Shown in pieces: positions 25,064 through 34,472 of a stretch of 64,000 bases of DNA. The DNA is taken from NCBI GenBank assembly GCA_031271755.1, contig JAISVB010000038.1:1-64000 (forward strand), written 5' to 3'. The first letter of the stretch is position 1. Each line of letters starts with the position of its first letter. The notes under the pieces are model-generated. The model saw only the letters and a program-made list of their open reading frames with translations. It did no database searches and was not told the origin of the DNA. A program made the position numbers and the translations under genes. This stretch comes from Culturomica sp. Lineage in GTDB: Bacteria > Bacteroidota > Bacteroidia > Bacteroidales > Marinifilaceae.

Positions 25064-27028
25064 TTACTCTTTTTTACTCCGCAGCGCATCCACGATGAAG
25101 TAGCCGATGATGGCCGCATACATAAACAAGCCGAGCCACTCCGCGCCGCTCCACTCCATCAACCAGTCAAAACCGGCGTATTTCAGCATAGCGCTGACCA
25201 CTCCCATCAAAGCGCCTCCCGCAATAAATCCGGAAGCGATCAGGGTTCCCCGGTCCCGGCGCGCCTTATTCAGCGATTCGTCTTTGCTCCGGGTAGAAAC
25301 ATACCAGCTCACCAAACCGCCTACCAACAAAGGCGTATTCAATTCCAGCGGAATAAACATCCCCAGGGCAAAAGCCAGCGCAGGTACGCCGATCATGGTC
25401 AGGATAAGCGCCAACGCAGCACCGGCGAAATAGAGCATCCAGGGGGTCGCCCCACCCTCCATCAACGGTTTGATGACAGCTGCCATGGCATTGGCCTGCG
25501 GAGCCGCCAACGAACCTTCGCCGACAAAGCCATACGTCTTGTTCAGGACGATCATCACACCGGCCACCGTGGCTGCGGAAACAACCGTACCGAGAAATTT
25601 CCAGGCCTGTTGTTTGGCCGGCGTGGTGCCTAACCAATAGCCGATCTTCAGGTCGGTGATAAAACCGCCGGCCATTGAGAGCGCCGTACAGACCACCCCG
25701 CCGATGATCATGGCGGCCATCATCCCGCCGGTTCCGCTCAACCCCACACTGACCAGCACCAACGAAGCGAGGATCAGGGTCATCAGGGTCATGCCGGAAA
25801 CCGGGTTCGACCCGACAATAGCAATGGCGTTCGCCGCCACCGTGGTAAAAAGGAACGAAATGACAAAGACGATCAGCAGGGCTATCACCGTCTGGAACAC
25901 ATTCCCCAATACGCCGAACTGGAAAAACAGAAAGGTCGTGAAGAGGGTGGCCAATAAACCGGTTAAGATCAACTTCATGCTCAGGTCGCGTTGGGTGCGT
26001 TCCACCTGTTCGAGGGCGGATTTTTTACCGCCCAGTTCGCTGACGGCCAATCCCAGCGCCTGTTTGATGATCCCCGAAGAACGGACAATGCCGATGATAC
26101 CGGCCATGGCAATGCCCCCGATACCGATGTGGCGGGCGTAATTCCGGAAAATATCCTCCGGGCTCATCTCCTGCAACAACGCCGTCACCCCCTCACCCAC
26201 CGGCAGGGTCAGGCCGCCGGCAAAATGGCTGAGGAACGGGATCAGTACAAACCAGACGGTAAATGACCCGGCGCATATAATGGCGGCGTATTTCAGCCCG
26301 ATGATGTAGCCCAATCCCAGTACAGCGGCACCCGTATTGACTTTAAACACCAATTTCAGTTTATCCGCCAGCACCTCGCCCCACCCGGCTATCCGGGTCG
26401 ATACATTCTCCGTCCACCAACCGAACGTACTGATGCAAAAATCGTACAATCCTCCGATCAGACCGCTGATCGCCAGCAATTTGGCCTGATTCCCCTTTTT
26501 CTCTCCGGACACCAGCACCTCCGTGGTAGCGGTCGCTTCCGGGAACGGGTATTTGCCGTGCATGTCCCGGACAAAGTATTTCCGGAACGGGATCAGCAGC
26601 AGGATACCCAGCAATCCGCCCAACAGGGAGGAGAGGAAGATCTGGTAAAACTCCGCCTCCAATCCCAAGATGTAGAGGGCCGGCAGCGTAAAAATAGCAC
26701 CGGCAACGATCACGCCGGAACTGGCGCCGATCGACTGGATGATCACATTCTGCCCCAGCATATTTTTTTTCCCGGTCAGGGTACCGATCCCCACTGCAAT
26801 GATGGCGATCGGGATGGCTGCTTCGAACACCTGGCCGATCTTCAATCCCAAATAAGCGGCCGCCGCCGAAAATAGAACCGCCATGAGCAGCCCGAACGTC
26901 ACCGAATAGGCGGTCACCTCTTTCGGTTTCTGCCCGGCCGGCATCAACGGTTTGTACTCCTCGCCCGGCTTCAGTTCCCGGTAAGCATTTTCCGGAAGAG
27001 ACGCCTGTTTTTGTTCTTCTTGTTCCAT
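25064..27028 (-). CDS. OPT family oligopeptide transporter
   Basis: A 654-residue inner-membrane protein with about 14-16 hydrophobic helices and the OPT family layout: an N-terminal cytoplasmic tail, AYLGLKIGQVFEAAIPIAII near 58, HGKYPFPEATATTEVL near 157 and a GMFIPLELNTPLLVGGLVSW block near the end. OPT proteins take up small peptides, or metal chelates in some plants and bacteria, using a cation gradient. The adjacent pepT supports peptide uptake. The order is cdd, transporter, pepT with gaps of 21 and 17 bases, which suggests one transcript. Confidence 0.92.
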   Translation of the reverse strand: MEQEEQKQASLPENAYRELKPGEEYKPLMPAGQKPKEVTAYSVTFGLLMAVLFSAAAAYLGLKIGQVFEAAIPIAIIAVGIGTLTGKKNMLGQNVIIQSIGASSGVIVAGAIFTLPALYILGLEAEFYQIFLSSLLGGLLGILLLIPFRKYFVRDMHGKYPFPEATATTEVLVSGEKKGNQAKLLAISGLIGGLYDFCISTFGWWTENVSTRIAGWGEVLADKLKLVFKVNTGAAVLGLGYIIGLKYAAIICAGSFTVWFVLIPFLSHFAGGLTLPVGEGVTALLQEMSPEDIFRNYARHIGIGGIAMAGIIGIVRSSGIIKQALGLAVSELGGKKSALEQVERTQRDLSMKLILTGLLATLFTTFLFFQFGVLGNVFQTVIALLIVFVISFLFTTVAANAIAIVGSNPVSGMTLMTLILASLVLVSVGLSGTGGMMAAMIIGGVVCTALSMAGGFITDLKIGYWLGTTPAKQQAWKFLGTVVSAATVAGVMIVLNKTYGFVGEGSLAAPQANAMAAVIKPLMEGGATPWMLYFAGAALALILTMIGVPALAFALGMFIPLELNTPLLVGGLVSWYVSTRSKDESLNKARRDRGTLIASGFIAGGALMGVVSAMLKYAGFDWLMEWSGAEWLGLFMYAAIIGYFIVDALRSKKE

Positions 27029-27049
27029 AAAATATGTTATTTGATTAAA

Positions 27050-27538
27050 TTAAAACACTTCCTCCAATCTTACGGTCTTACTGTCTTCAAACGGGAACGG
27101 CAACAGCGCCGAAGCCCTCAGCAGGATCGTTCGCTCTTCCCCACAGAGGATCACATCGAAATCCCCTCCCCGCCGGATGGTCTCCGCCATCACCTGCCGG
27201 CAGGCTCCGCAGGGAGCAACATACTCCTTCACCGGCCCGTTCCGGTCGGCGGCAGCAATGGCCATCGCCCGCACCCGCACCTGCGGGAAACGGCTCCCGG
27301 CGTAAAAAAGAGCCGTCCGCTCCGCACACATTCCGCTGGGCAAAGCGGCATTTTCCTGATTGGTTCCGGTGATCACCTCTCCGTTTTCCAGCAACAGAGC
27401 CGCCCCGACAGAGAACCCGGAGTAAGCGCTGTATGCATCCGGCAGCACTCTCTGCGCTTTTTCGCACAGTTCCCGGTACTCCCCGGAGGGCAGATTTTTA
27501 CACTCAAAATATTCTATCGCCTGTTCTCTTTTCTCCAC
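27050..27538 (-). CDS. cdd: Cytidine deaminase
   Basis: A 162-residue homotetrameric-type enzyme that deaminates cytidine and deoxycytidine to uridines in pyrimidine salvage. The zinc site is complete: the MCAERTALF block supplies the first Cys and the proton-transfer Glu, and APCGACRQVMAE supplies the paired Cys. SAYSGFSVGAALLLENGEV is the substrate-binding segment. It is first in a probable operon with the OPT transporter and pepT. The head-to-head LysM gene starts 113 bases away. Confidence 0.94.
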   Translation of the reverse strand: MEKREQAIEYFECKNLPSGEYRELCEKAQRVLPDAYSAYSGFSVGAALLLENGEVITGTNQENAALPSGMCAERTALFYAGSRFPQVRVRAMAIAAADRNGPVKEYVAPCGACRQVMAETIRRGGDFDVILCGEERTILLRASALLPFPFEDSKTVRLEEVF

Positions 27539-27651
27539 AAGTAATTTGTATTATCTTTACATCCCGTAAAAGGAGTGTAAAGTTCGTAAAATTTTGTGAT
27601 AAAAAACAGATTATCTCCGAAAAACCGAAAACTGTTATTCGAGAAAAAATT

Positions 27652-28617
27652 ATGAAGATCATTTACCAGGCTTTGGCCGCATTGTTGCTGACCGTTTCGT
27701 TCTTTTCCGTTTTCGGGGAAGAACGGAAAGAGTTTATCCACAAATACAGACAGATCGCCGTCCGGGAAATGGAACGGACGGGTATCCCGGCCAGCATTAA
27801 ATTAGCCCAGGGAATTTTGGAGTCCGGATGCGGGGTATCGGAATTAGCCCTGCAGGCCAATAATCATTTCGGCATCAAGTGCCACAACTGGGAGGGCGCC
27901 TCCTTCCACATGGACGACGACGAAGCCAACGAATGTTTCCGGAAATACACCCATCCGGAACAATCCTGGAAAGACCACAGCGAGTTTCTGACCTCCCGCC
28001 CCCGGTACGCCGGCCTCTTCGAATTGGCTGCCACCGATTACCGGGGATGGGCCAAAGGGTTAAAAGCCGCCGGATACGCCACCAACCCAAAATACGCGGA
28101 GATGCTGATCAAGATCATTGAAGAGGAGGAGCTTTTCCGCTACGACCATCCTGTTAAAAAACAGTTGCTTGCCGACGCACGGGCGCAGAAACCCGCTTCA
28201 CATGTGCAAACTGCCACCCCTGCCGCCGTCAAACACACTGTCAAATCGCCTGTCGATTACCGGCTGCGCGAAGAGATGATCAACGGATTGATCTGTATCA
28301 AGATCAAAGAGGAGGATAAATTGGATCATATTGCCCGCTATTATAGCATTAAAATTCATAAGTTAAAGACTTTCAACGATCTGCATGGAAGGGAGCTTAC
28401 ACCGGGAGAGTATCTGTTCCTGCAAAAGAAAAAGAACAAAGCTGCCAGAGGCTATGAATTTCACCGGGTCAAAGCGGGCGAAAAGTTGCTGCACATTTCC
28501 CAACAATACGGGGTCAGGCTGAAATCCCTGATGAAATACAACCATTTAGAAGCTACTACGCCTCTACAGGAGGGAGACCGAATTTTTCTCCGGGCAAAAG
28601 ATAAAATGACACTCTAA
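27652..28617 (+). CDS. Exported glucosaminidase with LysM domains
   Basis: A 321-residue peptidoglycan hydrolase. I start at ATG 27652, which gives a signal peptide (KIIYQALAALLLTVSFFSVF); longer upstream frames lack this. Residues about 35-165 are a FlgJ-like glucosaminidase domain: GIPASIKLAQGILESGCG contains the catalytic Glu, followed by NNHFGIKCHNW and PEQSWKDHSEFL. Two LysM-type repeats close the protein (about 213-258 and 272-317). It cuts glycan chains during cell-wall growth or division. A TATCTTTA box at 27552-27559 might be its -7 element. It leads a plus-strand run of envelope and polyphosphate genes. Confidence 0.88.
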   Translation: MKIIYQALAALLLTVSFFSVFGEERKEFIHKYRQIAVREMERTGIPASIKLAQGILESGCGVSELALQANNHFGIKCHNWEGASFHMDDDEANECFRKYTHPEQSWKDHSEFLTSRPRYAGLFELAATDYRGWAKGLKAAGYATNPKYAEMLIKIIEEEELFRYDHPVKKQLLADARAQKPASHVQTATPAAVKHTVKSPVDYRLREEMINGLICIKIKEEDKLDHIARYYSIKIHKLKTFNDLHGRELTPGEYLFLQKKKNKAARGYEFHRVKAGEKLLHISQQYGVRLKSLMKYNHLEATTPLQEGDRIFLRAKDKMTL

Positions 28618-28629
28618 CCTGTAAATACC

Positions 28630-29577
28630 ATGGATATATCGGTTGTCGTTCCGCTGTACAACGAAGAGGAATCGCTTCCCGAACTGACCGCCTGGATCGG
28701 GAAAGTGATGAAAGAGAACGGGTTCAGTTACGAGATCATCCTGATCGACGACGGCAGTTCGGATCGTTCCTGGGAGGTGATCGAATCCCTGAACAAAACC
28801 GAGCCCTGCATCCGGGGGATCAAATTTCGCCGCAATTACGGAAAATCGGCCGCCTTGCAAAGCGGATTTTCTGCAGCGCAGGGAGAGGTGGTGATCACCA
28901 TGGACGCCGATCTGCAGGACAGCCCCGACGAAATCCCGGAACTTTACCGGATGGTTACCGGAGAACGGTTCGACCTCGTTTCGGGTTGGAAAAAGAAGCG
29001 GTACGATCCGTTGTCCAAAACAGTTCCCACCAAGTTGTTCAATGCTACCGCCCGCCGCTTTTCCGGGATTAAACTCCACGATTTCAATTGCGGCCTGAAA
29101 GCCTACCGGTGCAACGTCGTTAAAAACATCGAAGTGTACGGAGAGATGCACCGGTACATCCCGATCTTGGCCAAACAGGCAGGCTTTACACGCATCGGGG
29201 AAAAAACCGTCCAACACCGGGCCCGGAAATACGGACAGACCAAATTCGGCCTCAACCGCTTTATGAACGGCTTTTTGGACTTGCTCTCCATCTCCTTTAT
29301 TACCCGTTTTTCCCGGAAACCGATGCACTTTTTCGGGGCGTTGGGCAGCCTGATCTTTCTGATCGGATTGATCGCCATCGTCTGGTTGGGGGTGGACAAA
29401 TACCTCTATCTTCACCGGGGCATCAAGGCTCCGCTGATCACGGATATGCCCTATTTTTACATCGCTTTGGTCTGCATCATCCTGGGGACACAACTGTTCC
29501 TGGCGGGATTCATAGCCGAGTTGGTTGCCCGCTCCTCTTCCGAACGTAACAACTACCAGGTCGACAAAACGGTCTGA
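28630..29577 (+). CDS. Glycosyltransferase family 2, DPM1/ArnC-like
   Basis: A 315-residue polyprenyl-phosphate-sugar synthase type protein. The GT-A domain (1-230) has PLYNEEESLPEL, the IDDGSSDRSWEV nucleotide site and the metal motif TMDADLQDSPDE. Two C-terminal membrane helices (about 236-260 and 275-305) anchor it. Such enzymes load a sugar on undecaprenyl phosphate for later transfer outside. The acceptor and sugar are unknown. It follows the LysM gene by 12 bases; the LpxH-like gene is 81 bases further. Confidence 0.9.
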   Translation: MDISVVVPLYNEEESLPELTAWIGKVMKENGFSYEIILIDDGSSDRSWEVIESLNKTEPCIRGIKFRRNYGKSAALQSGFSAAQGEVVITMDADLQDSPDEIPELYRMVTGERFDLVSGWKKKRYDPLSKTVPTKLFNATARRFSGIKLHDFNCGLKAYRCNVVKNIEVYGEMHRYIPILAKQAGFTRIGEKTVQHRARKYGQTKFGLNRFMNGFLDLLSISFITRFSRKPMHFFGALGSLIFLIGLIAIVWLGVDKYLYLHRGIKAPLITDMPYFYIALVCIILGTQLFLAGFIAELVARSSSERNNYQVDKTV

Positions 29578-29658
29578 CTTTTTTTCATAACACAGACTTA
29601 ACGGATATGTAATAACCGGGGTGTTTCTTTGTAGGGTAACCAAGGTTTTTTATCCGAC

Positions 29659-30426
29659 GTGCAAAGAGAGTACAAAACGATCGTTCTTTCCGACATACAC
29701 CTGGGATCGAAATGGTCTAAAACAAAGGAAGCCACCCGGTTCCTCAAAAAAAACAGGTGCGAAACCCTGATTCTCTGCGGCGACATTATCGATGGTTGGG
29801 CCATTCTGCGCGGGAAAAAGGCGAAATGGAAACGCCGCCACACCAATTTTATGAAGGCGCTGTTAGACATCTCCCTCACCACCCGGATCATCTACGTCAG
29901 AGGCAATCACGATGATTTTTTAGACCGGATCATCCCGGTTCGGTTCCTGAATATGTCCATCGTACGCGACTGGGTATATGAAAGCAACGGAAAACGTTAC
30001 TACGTACTGCACGGCGACTTGTTCGACCGCGTCACCTCGTCGATGAGTTGGTTGGCCAAAATAGGAGATGTGGGCTACTCCCTGCTGCTGTGGGCCAACA
30101 AAGCCTACAACCGCAGGCGGATCAAAAAGGGGCTTCCCTACTACTCCATATCCGGTGAGATCAAGAAAAAGGTAAAGGCTTCGATATCGTACATCAGCGA
30201 TTTCGAGCGCCACATCGTCGATATCGCCCGCAAAAAAGAGTGCAACGGGGTGATATGCGGACACATCCACCAGCCGGAGATCAGGCAGTTCGATGAAATC
30301 ACCTACCTCAATTCCGGCGACTGGATCGAATCACTGTCGGCGCTGACCGAAGATTTCAACGGGAACTGGGAGATCCACCGGGAGGGAAAAGAGGCGTCCG
30401 GTACCCCGACAACCACTCGCGCATAA
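29659..30426 (+). CDS. LpxH-like UDP-2,3-diacylglucosamine diphosphatase
   Basis: A 255-residue calcineurin-like metallophosphoesterase. All five metal-binding blocks can be read: LSDIHLGS, CGDIIDGW, RGNHDDF, HGDLFD and GHIHQPE, with the final Gly-Asp in NSGDWIE. The length, the insertion after GHIHQPE and the lack of a signal fit the LpxH/YbbF lipid A branch, though substrate identity is inferred. Start is GTG at 29659. It sits between two glycosyltransferases and before the polyphosphate genes, all co-directional. Confidence 0.8.
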   Translation: MQREYKTIVLSDIHLGSKWSKTKEATRFLKKNRCETLILCGDIIDGWAILRGKKAKWKRRHTNFMKALLDISLTTRIIYVRGNHDDFLDRIIPVRFLNMSIVRDWVYESNGKRYYVLHGDLFDRVTSSMSWLAKIGDVGYSLLLWANKAYNRRRIKKGLPYYSISGEIKKKVKASISYISDFERHIVDIARKKECNGVICGHIHQPEIRQFDEITYLNSGDWIESLSALTEDFNGNWEIHREGKEASGTPTTTRA

Positions 30427-30444
30427 ATAACGTATGCTATTGGT

Positions 30445-31527
30445 ATGAAATACTTGTTCATTGTCCAGGGAGAAGGCCGCGGTCATCTGACCCAAGCCAT
30501 TGCATTGGCGCAAATGCTCCGCCGGAACGGGCACGAAGTATCGGAAGTGCTGGTCGGCAAAAACCCGCACCGCATCCTGCCCCGTTTTTTTGAAGAACAG
30601 ATCGGTTGCCGCCTGCACACCTTCGACTCCCCCGCACTGGACTACGGGAAAAAAGGAAAAAAAGGGAAGATCGCCAAGACGATCTTAGTCAATACGACCC
30701 CGAAAAAACTGCTGCGCTGGCAAAAAAGCATCGCCACCATTGTCCGGTGCATTGAAAAGTGTTCCCCCGACGCAGTGATCAATTTTTACGAGATCCTGAC
30801 GGGGATCGCTCATCTGACGCACCGGCTGAAAGTTCCCGTCATCAGCATCGCACACCAATTCCTGATCGAGCATCCCGACTACCCCCACCGTTCCAAGAGC
30901 GCCCAGGGACAGTTCGCCCTGCGCCTCAACAACATGCTCTGCTCCATCGGGACAACCAAAACACTGTCACTCTCGTTTTATCCTTTGAAAGACTATTACC
31001 GCGAACGAATGGCCGTTGTGCCGCCGTTGCTGCGGAAAGAGGTGTTTGAATTGACCCCCTGTAACAAGGGATATATCCTGGGCTATGTGCTGAATCCCGC
31101 TTATTCCGATGAGTTGTGCGCCTGGCACAAAAAGCATCCGGAACCGGAACTGCACATCTTCTGGGACAAAAAAGGGGCGCCCGAATGTGTGGAAGCAGAC
31201 AGCGGATTGAGTTTTCACCGCCTCCACGATCGCCGGTTCCTCTCCCTGATGGAGGGATGCGCCGGATATGCCACCACAGCCGGCTTCGAGTCGGTTTGCG
31301 AAGCGATGTATTTAGGCAAACCCGTGTTAATGATCCCCGCACACATCGAACAGGAGATCAACGCCGCGGATGCGGCAGCCGTCGGCGCCGGCATCGTTTC
31401 CAAAGAGTTCGACCTCTCCAAATTGGTGGAATTCATGCCCCGTTACACCGCCGATACAGAAGCATTCCGCCGTTGGGTCGGATCGGCCGAAGAACTGTTT
31501 ATAAGACATTTGACCACTTTTGTATAG
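30445..31527 (+). CDS. MurG-fold glycosyltransferase family protein
   Basis: A 360-residue GT-B protein. The N-terminal Gly-rich loop (VQGEGRGHLTQAIALAQML) and the C-terminal nucleotide-sugar site (GYATTAGFESVCEAMYLGKP, then IPAHIEQEINA) match the group of glycosyltransferase-28-like proteins annotated from genome projects. No donor or acceptor is known. The central region AHQFLIEHPDYPH is a group marker. The stop codon is directly followed by the ppk1 start, so the genes are tightly linked. Confidence 0.82.
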   Translation: MKYLFIVQGEGRGHLTQAIALAQMLRRNGHEVSEVLVGKNPHRILPRFFEEQIGCRLHTFDSPALDYGKKGKKGKIAKTILVNTTPKKLLRWQKSIATIVRCIEKCSPDAVINFYEILTGIAHLTHRLKVPVISIAHQFLIEHPDYPHRSKSAQGQFALRLNNMLCSIGTTKTLSLSFYPLKDYYRERMAVVPPLLRKEVFELTPCNKGYILGYVLNPAYSDELCAWHKKHPEPELHIFWDKKGAPECVEADSGLSFHRLHDRRFLSLMEGCAGYATTAGFESVCEAMYLGKPVLMIPAHIEQEINAADAAAVGAGIVSKEFDLSKLVEFMPRYTADTEAFRRWVGSAEELFIRHLTTFV

Positions 31528-33576
31528 ATGAACGACCTGTACAACCGGGAGCTGAGCTGGCTCCAATTCAACGACCGCGTCCTGCAAGAGGCGCACGACA
31601 GGAACGTACCGCTGATGCAGCGGCTCCGTTTTCTGGGGATCTTCTCCAACAACCAGGACGAATTTATCCGGGTGCGGCTCTCCCACATCCTGCGTTTGGC
31701 CGAATTGAAGCACAAAAATCCGCCCAAATTGAGCGGAGGATATACGGCTTCGGAGCTGTTGCCGCTGATCGATCGCCGGTTGGAAGTGTCGCGCAAGATC
31801 TTCCTGTCGGCCTATTCCGGCATCATCTCCGGAATGGAACGCCACGGGATCTATGTCATCGACGAAACCAAACTCTCCGAAGAACAATGCCGGTTTTGCC
31901 GTCAATATTACTACTCGGTGGTGAGCGTCCGATTGGTGCCGCTGTTGCTGCGCAAGAGTGTCGACATCCCCTTATTGCCGGACGGAAAAATCTACCTGGC
32001 CGTCAAAATGAAAAGCGCCAAAGGAAGCCGGTATGCCATCCTGCAAATGCCGGTAAGCGACGCCAGCCCGCGATTCGTCGTGTTGCCTTCGGAAAAAAGA
32101 CGCACCGATGTCATCTTTTTAGACGATATCATCCGGCTTTTTCTCAACGAAATATTCTTCATGTTCAGTTACGACTCTATTACGGCCTACACCTTCAAAA
32201 TTGTGCGCGACGCCGAATTCACCCTCGACGACGATGTGTCCAAAAGCATGTCGGAAAAAATGTTCCAGGGGCTTCACAAGCGCGAACGGGGTCGCCCGGT
32301 CAGGTTGATCTACGACCGCACCATGCCCGACGATGTGTTGCAAACCATCGCCCGCAAATTAGGCATCCGGAACAGCAGACAGCTCGAACCCGGCGGACGC
32401 TACCACCGCATGTGCGACCTGATGAAATTCCCGGTCGTACACGCCGGTTTGGAGGATACCAAAGCCCAACCGCTGTTGCACCCCCTGATCGACCCGTTCG
32501 ACAGCATTCTCAAAGTGATCCGCAAACAGGATATTCTGCTCTGCTACCCTTACCACACTTTCAACCACTTTATCGACCTGCTGCACGAAGCAGCCGTGGA
32601 TCCGCGGGTACAATCCATTCAGATCACGCTCTACCGCACCGCCGCCCACTCAAAAGTGATCCATGCCCTGTTAAGCGCTGCCCAAAACGGCAAACAGGTC
32701 ACCGCCTTAGTCGAATTGAAAGCCCGCTTCGACGAAGAGCAGAACATCGACAACACGGAGCTGCTGCAAAACGGCGGGGTAAAGGTGGTTCACAGCCTCG
32801 AAGAACTCAAAGTTCACAGCAAACTGGTGTTGATAGAGCGCCGGGAAGGACGGGGTTACCGGGGGTATGTCTACGCAGGCACCGGCAATTTCAACGAGGA
32901 TACGACCAAAATATACAGCGATTTCGGGTTGCTGACCGACGACGAACAGGCAGCCGATGACGCCCGGAAACTCTTTGATTTCTTGGAAAATACACACAAA
33001 CACCCCACCTATAAAAAACTTGTTGTTTCCCCTTACTACATGCGGAAGCAGATCGAAACGATCATCGACAACGAAATAAAACACGCCCGGAAAGGGAAAA
33101 AAGCATATATTTACGCCAAATTCAATTCGCTGACCGACGAGAAGATGGTGAAAAAGTTTTACGACGCTTCCCGGGCAGGGGTCGACATACGCCTGATCAT
33201 ACGCGGCGCCTGTTGCCTGCAGGCCGGCGTAAAAGGTCTCAGCGAACGGATCGAGGTGCACAGCATTGTCGACAAATACCTCGAACACGCCCGGCTGCTG
33301 ATGGTTTGCAACGACGGCGCTCCCCAGAGCTGGATCATGAGCGCCGATCTGATGACCCGCAACCTCGACCGCCGCGTAGAGGTGGGTATCTCCATCCGGG
33401 ACAAGCGCCTGCAGGCCACCCTCAAATCGTACTTCGATATCCAGTGGAGGGACAACACCAAAGCGCGCCTGATCGCCCCTCCCTTTGAAAACGACTACGT
33501 ACCCCGGTTGCCGGACGAAGAAGCGCACCGCAGCCAGACAGAATTATACCACTACTTTGAAACCCATCGCAAATGA
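31528..33576 (+). CDS. ppk: Polyphosphate kinase 1
   Basis: A 682-residue enzyme that polymerises the ATP gamma-phosphate into polyphosphate. N-terminal, head and two phospholipase-D-like C-terminal domains are all present: YNRELSWLQFNDRVLQEA at the start, the autophosphorylation segment VHSKLVLIERRE with the conserved His, GTGNFNEDTTKIYSDFGLLT, and the second His in YLEHARLLMVCND. It overlaps the Ppx gene by 4 bases (ATGA), so synthesis and breakdown are co-expressed. The separate PPK2 kinase at 6285 could use the product. Confidence 0.97.
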   Translation: MNDLYNRELSWLQFNDRVLQEAHDRNVPLMQRLRFLGIFSNNQDEFIRVRLSHILRLAELKHKNPPKLSGGYTASELLPLIDRRLEVSRKIFLSAYSGIISGMERHGIYVIDETKLSEEQCRFCRQYYYSVVSVRLVPLLLRKSVDIPLLPDGKIYLAVKMKSAKGSRYAILQMPVSDASPRFVVLPSEKRRTDVIFLDDIIRLFLNEIFFMFSYDSITAYTFKIVRDAEFTLDDDVSKSMSEKMFQGLHKRERGRPVRLIYDRTMPDDVLQTIARKLGIRNSRQLEPGGRYHRMCDLMKFPVVHAGLEDTKAQPLLHPLIDPFDSILKVIRKQDILLCYPYHTFNHFIDLLHEAAVDPRVQSIQITLYRTAAHSKVIHALLSAAQNGKQVTALVELKARFDEEQNIDNTELLQNGGVKVVHSLEELKVHSKLVLIERREGRGYRGYVYAGTGNFNEDTTKIYSDFGLLTDDEQAADDARKLFDFLENTHKHPTYKKLVVSPYYMRKQIETIIDNEIKHARKGKKAYIYAKFNSLTDEKMVKKFYDASRAGVDIRLIIRGACCLQAGVKGLSERIEVHSIVDKYLEHARLLMVCNDGAPQSWIMSADLMTRNLDRRVEVGISIRDKRLQATLKSYFDIQWRDNTKARLIAPPFENDYVPRLPDEEAHRSQTELYHYFETHRK

Positions 33577-34460
33577 CGAAAGCTACTTTTGCCGCCATAG
33601 ACATCGGATCAAACGCCATCCGGCTGTTGATCAGCCATGTCGAGCAAAACGAAGCGACAGAATTTAAAAAAGCCGCCTTTATCCGCGTCCCTATCCGGTT
33701 GGGGGAAGATGTATTTACCACAGGCCGGATCGGAGCGGAAAAGCTGCACAAACTCAACGAAGCGATGCAGGCGTTTTCCCACCTGATGGGTGCGTTCGAT
33801 GTACAGGCTTTCCGCGCTTACGCCACCAGCGCCATGCGCGAAGCGGCGAACGGCCCGGCAGTGGTGGAGGATATCCGGAACGCCAGCGGCATCCCGGTCG
33901 AGATCATATCCGGAGAGGAGGAGGCCGAAACGATTTTCGAGGCAGGCGACACCGCCGGCCTGATGAACAGCGACAAGCGGTACCTGTACGTAGACGTGGG
34001 CGGAGGCAGCACCGAGGCAACCGTGTACAGCAACCGCAAGCGGGCCTGTTCGGAATCTTTTCCCCTGGGGACTGTCCGCATGCTCAGCGGCGCCACCGAC
34101 CGCTCCGAAATCAAGCGTTTCAAGGAGTGGCTCCGTACGGTTGCAGAAAAGTACCATCCGGTCGCCATCATCGGGTCGGGCGGTAACATCAACAAAGCAC
34201 ACAAAATGCTTTCGAAAAAAGAGAGGGAGCCTTTGCGGTATGTAGAACTCAAACTCTTTTTCGAGCAACTGAGCAATATGAGCTACGAAGAACGGATGGA
34301 GAAATGCGGACTGAACGACTACCGCGCCGACGTGATCATGCCGGCGCTGGAAATCTTCCTGACGGCAGCCCGCACCTGCAAGATCAACGAGATCATCGTA
34401 CCCAAGATCGGATTGGCGGACGGGATCATCCACCAATTGTCCAAAGAGTTTCTCCGGTAG
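33573..34460 (+). CDS. ppx: Exopolyphosphatase (Ppx/GppA family)
   Basis: A 295-residue member of the ASKHA fold that removes terminal phosphate from polyphosphate, or hydrolyses pppGpp in GppA forms. It shows AAIDIGSNAIRLLISHV (phosphate loop 1), DVGGGSTEATVYSNR (loop 2) and IGSGGNINKA near 206. It lacks the long C-terminal HD-like domain of E. coli Ppx and is therefore the short form. Start overlaps the ppk1 stop by 4 bases. It converges on the GH20 gene with 12 bases between stops. Confidence 0.93.
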   Translation: MTKATFAAIDIGSNAIRLLISHVEQNEATEFKKAAFIRVPIRLGEDVFTTGRIGAEKLHKLNEAMQAFSHLMGAFDVQAFRAYATSAMREAANGPAVVEDIRNASGIPVEIISGEEEAETIFEAGDTAGLMNSDKRYLYVDVGGGSTEATVYSNRKRACSESFPLGTVRMLSGATDRSEIKRFKEWLRTVAEKYHPVAIIGSGGNINKAHKMLSKKEREPLRYVELKLFFEQLSNMSYEERMEKCGLNDYRADVIMPALEIFLTAARTCKINEIIVPKIGLADGIIHQLSKEFLR

Positions 34461-34472
34461 TTAAACAACGCT

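Noticed and set aside
28564..29643. A 359-codon minus-strand frame
   Set aside because: It is antisense to the glycosyltransferase 2 gene, which has clear motifs.
31116..32960. A 614-codon plus-strand frame
   Set aside because: It is the shifted frame of the MurG-fold transferase and ppk1; its product is Arg/Pro-rich without domains.
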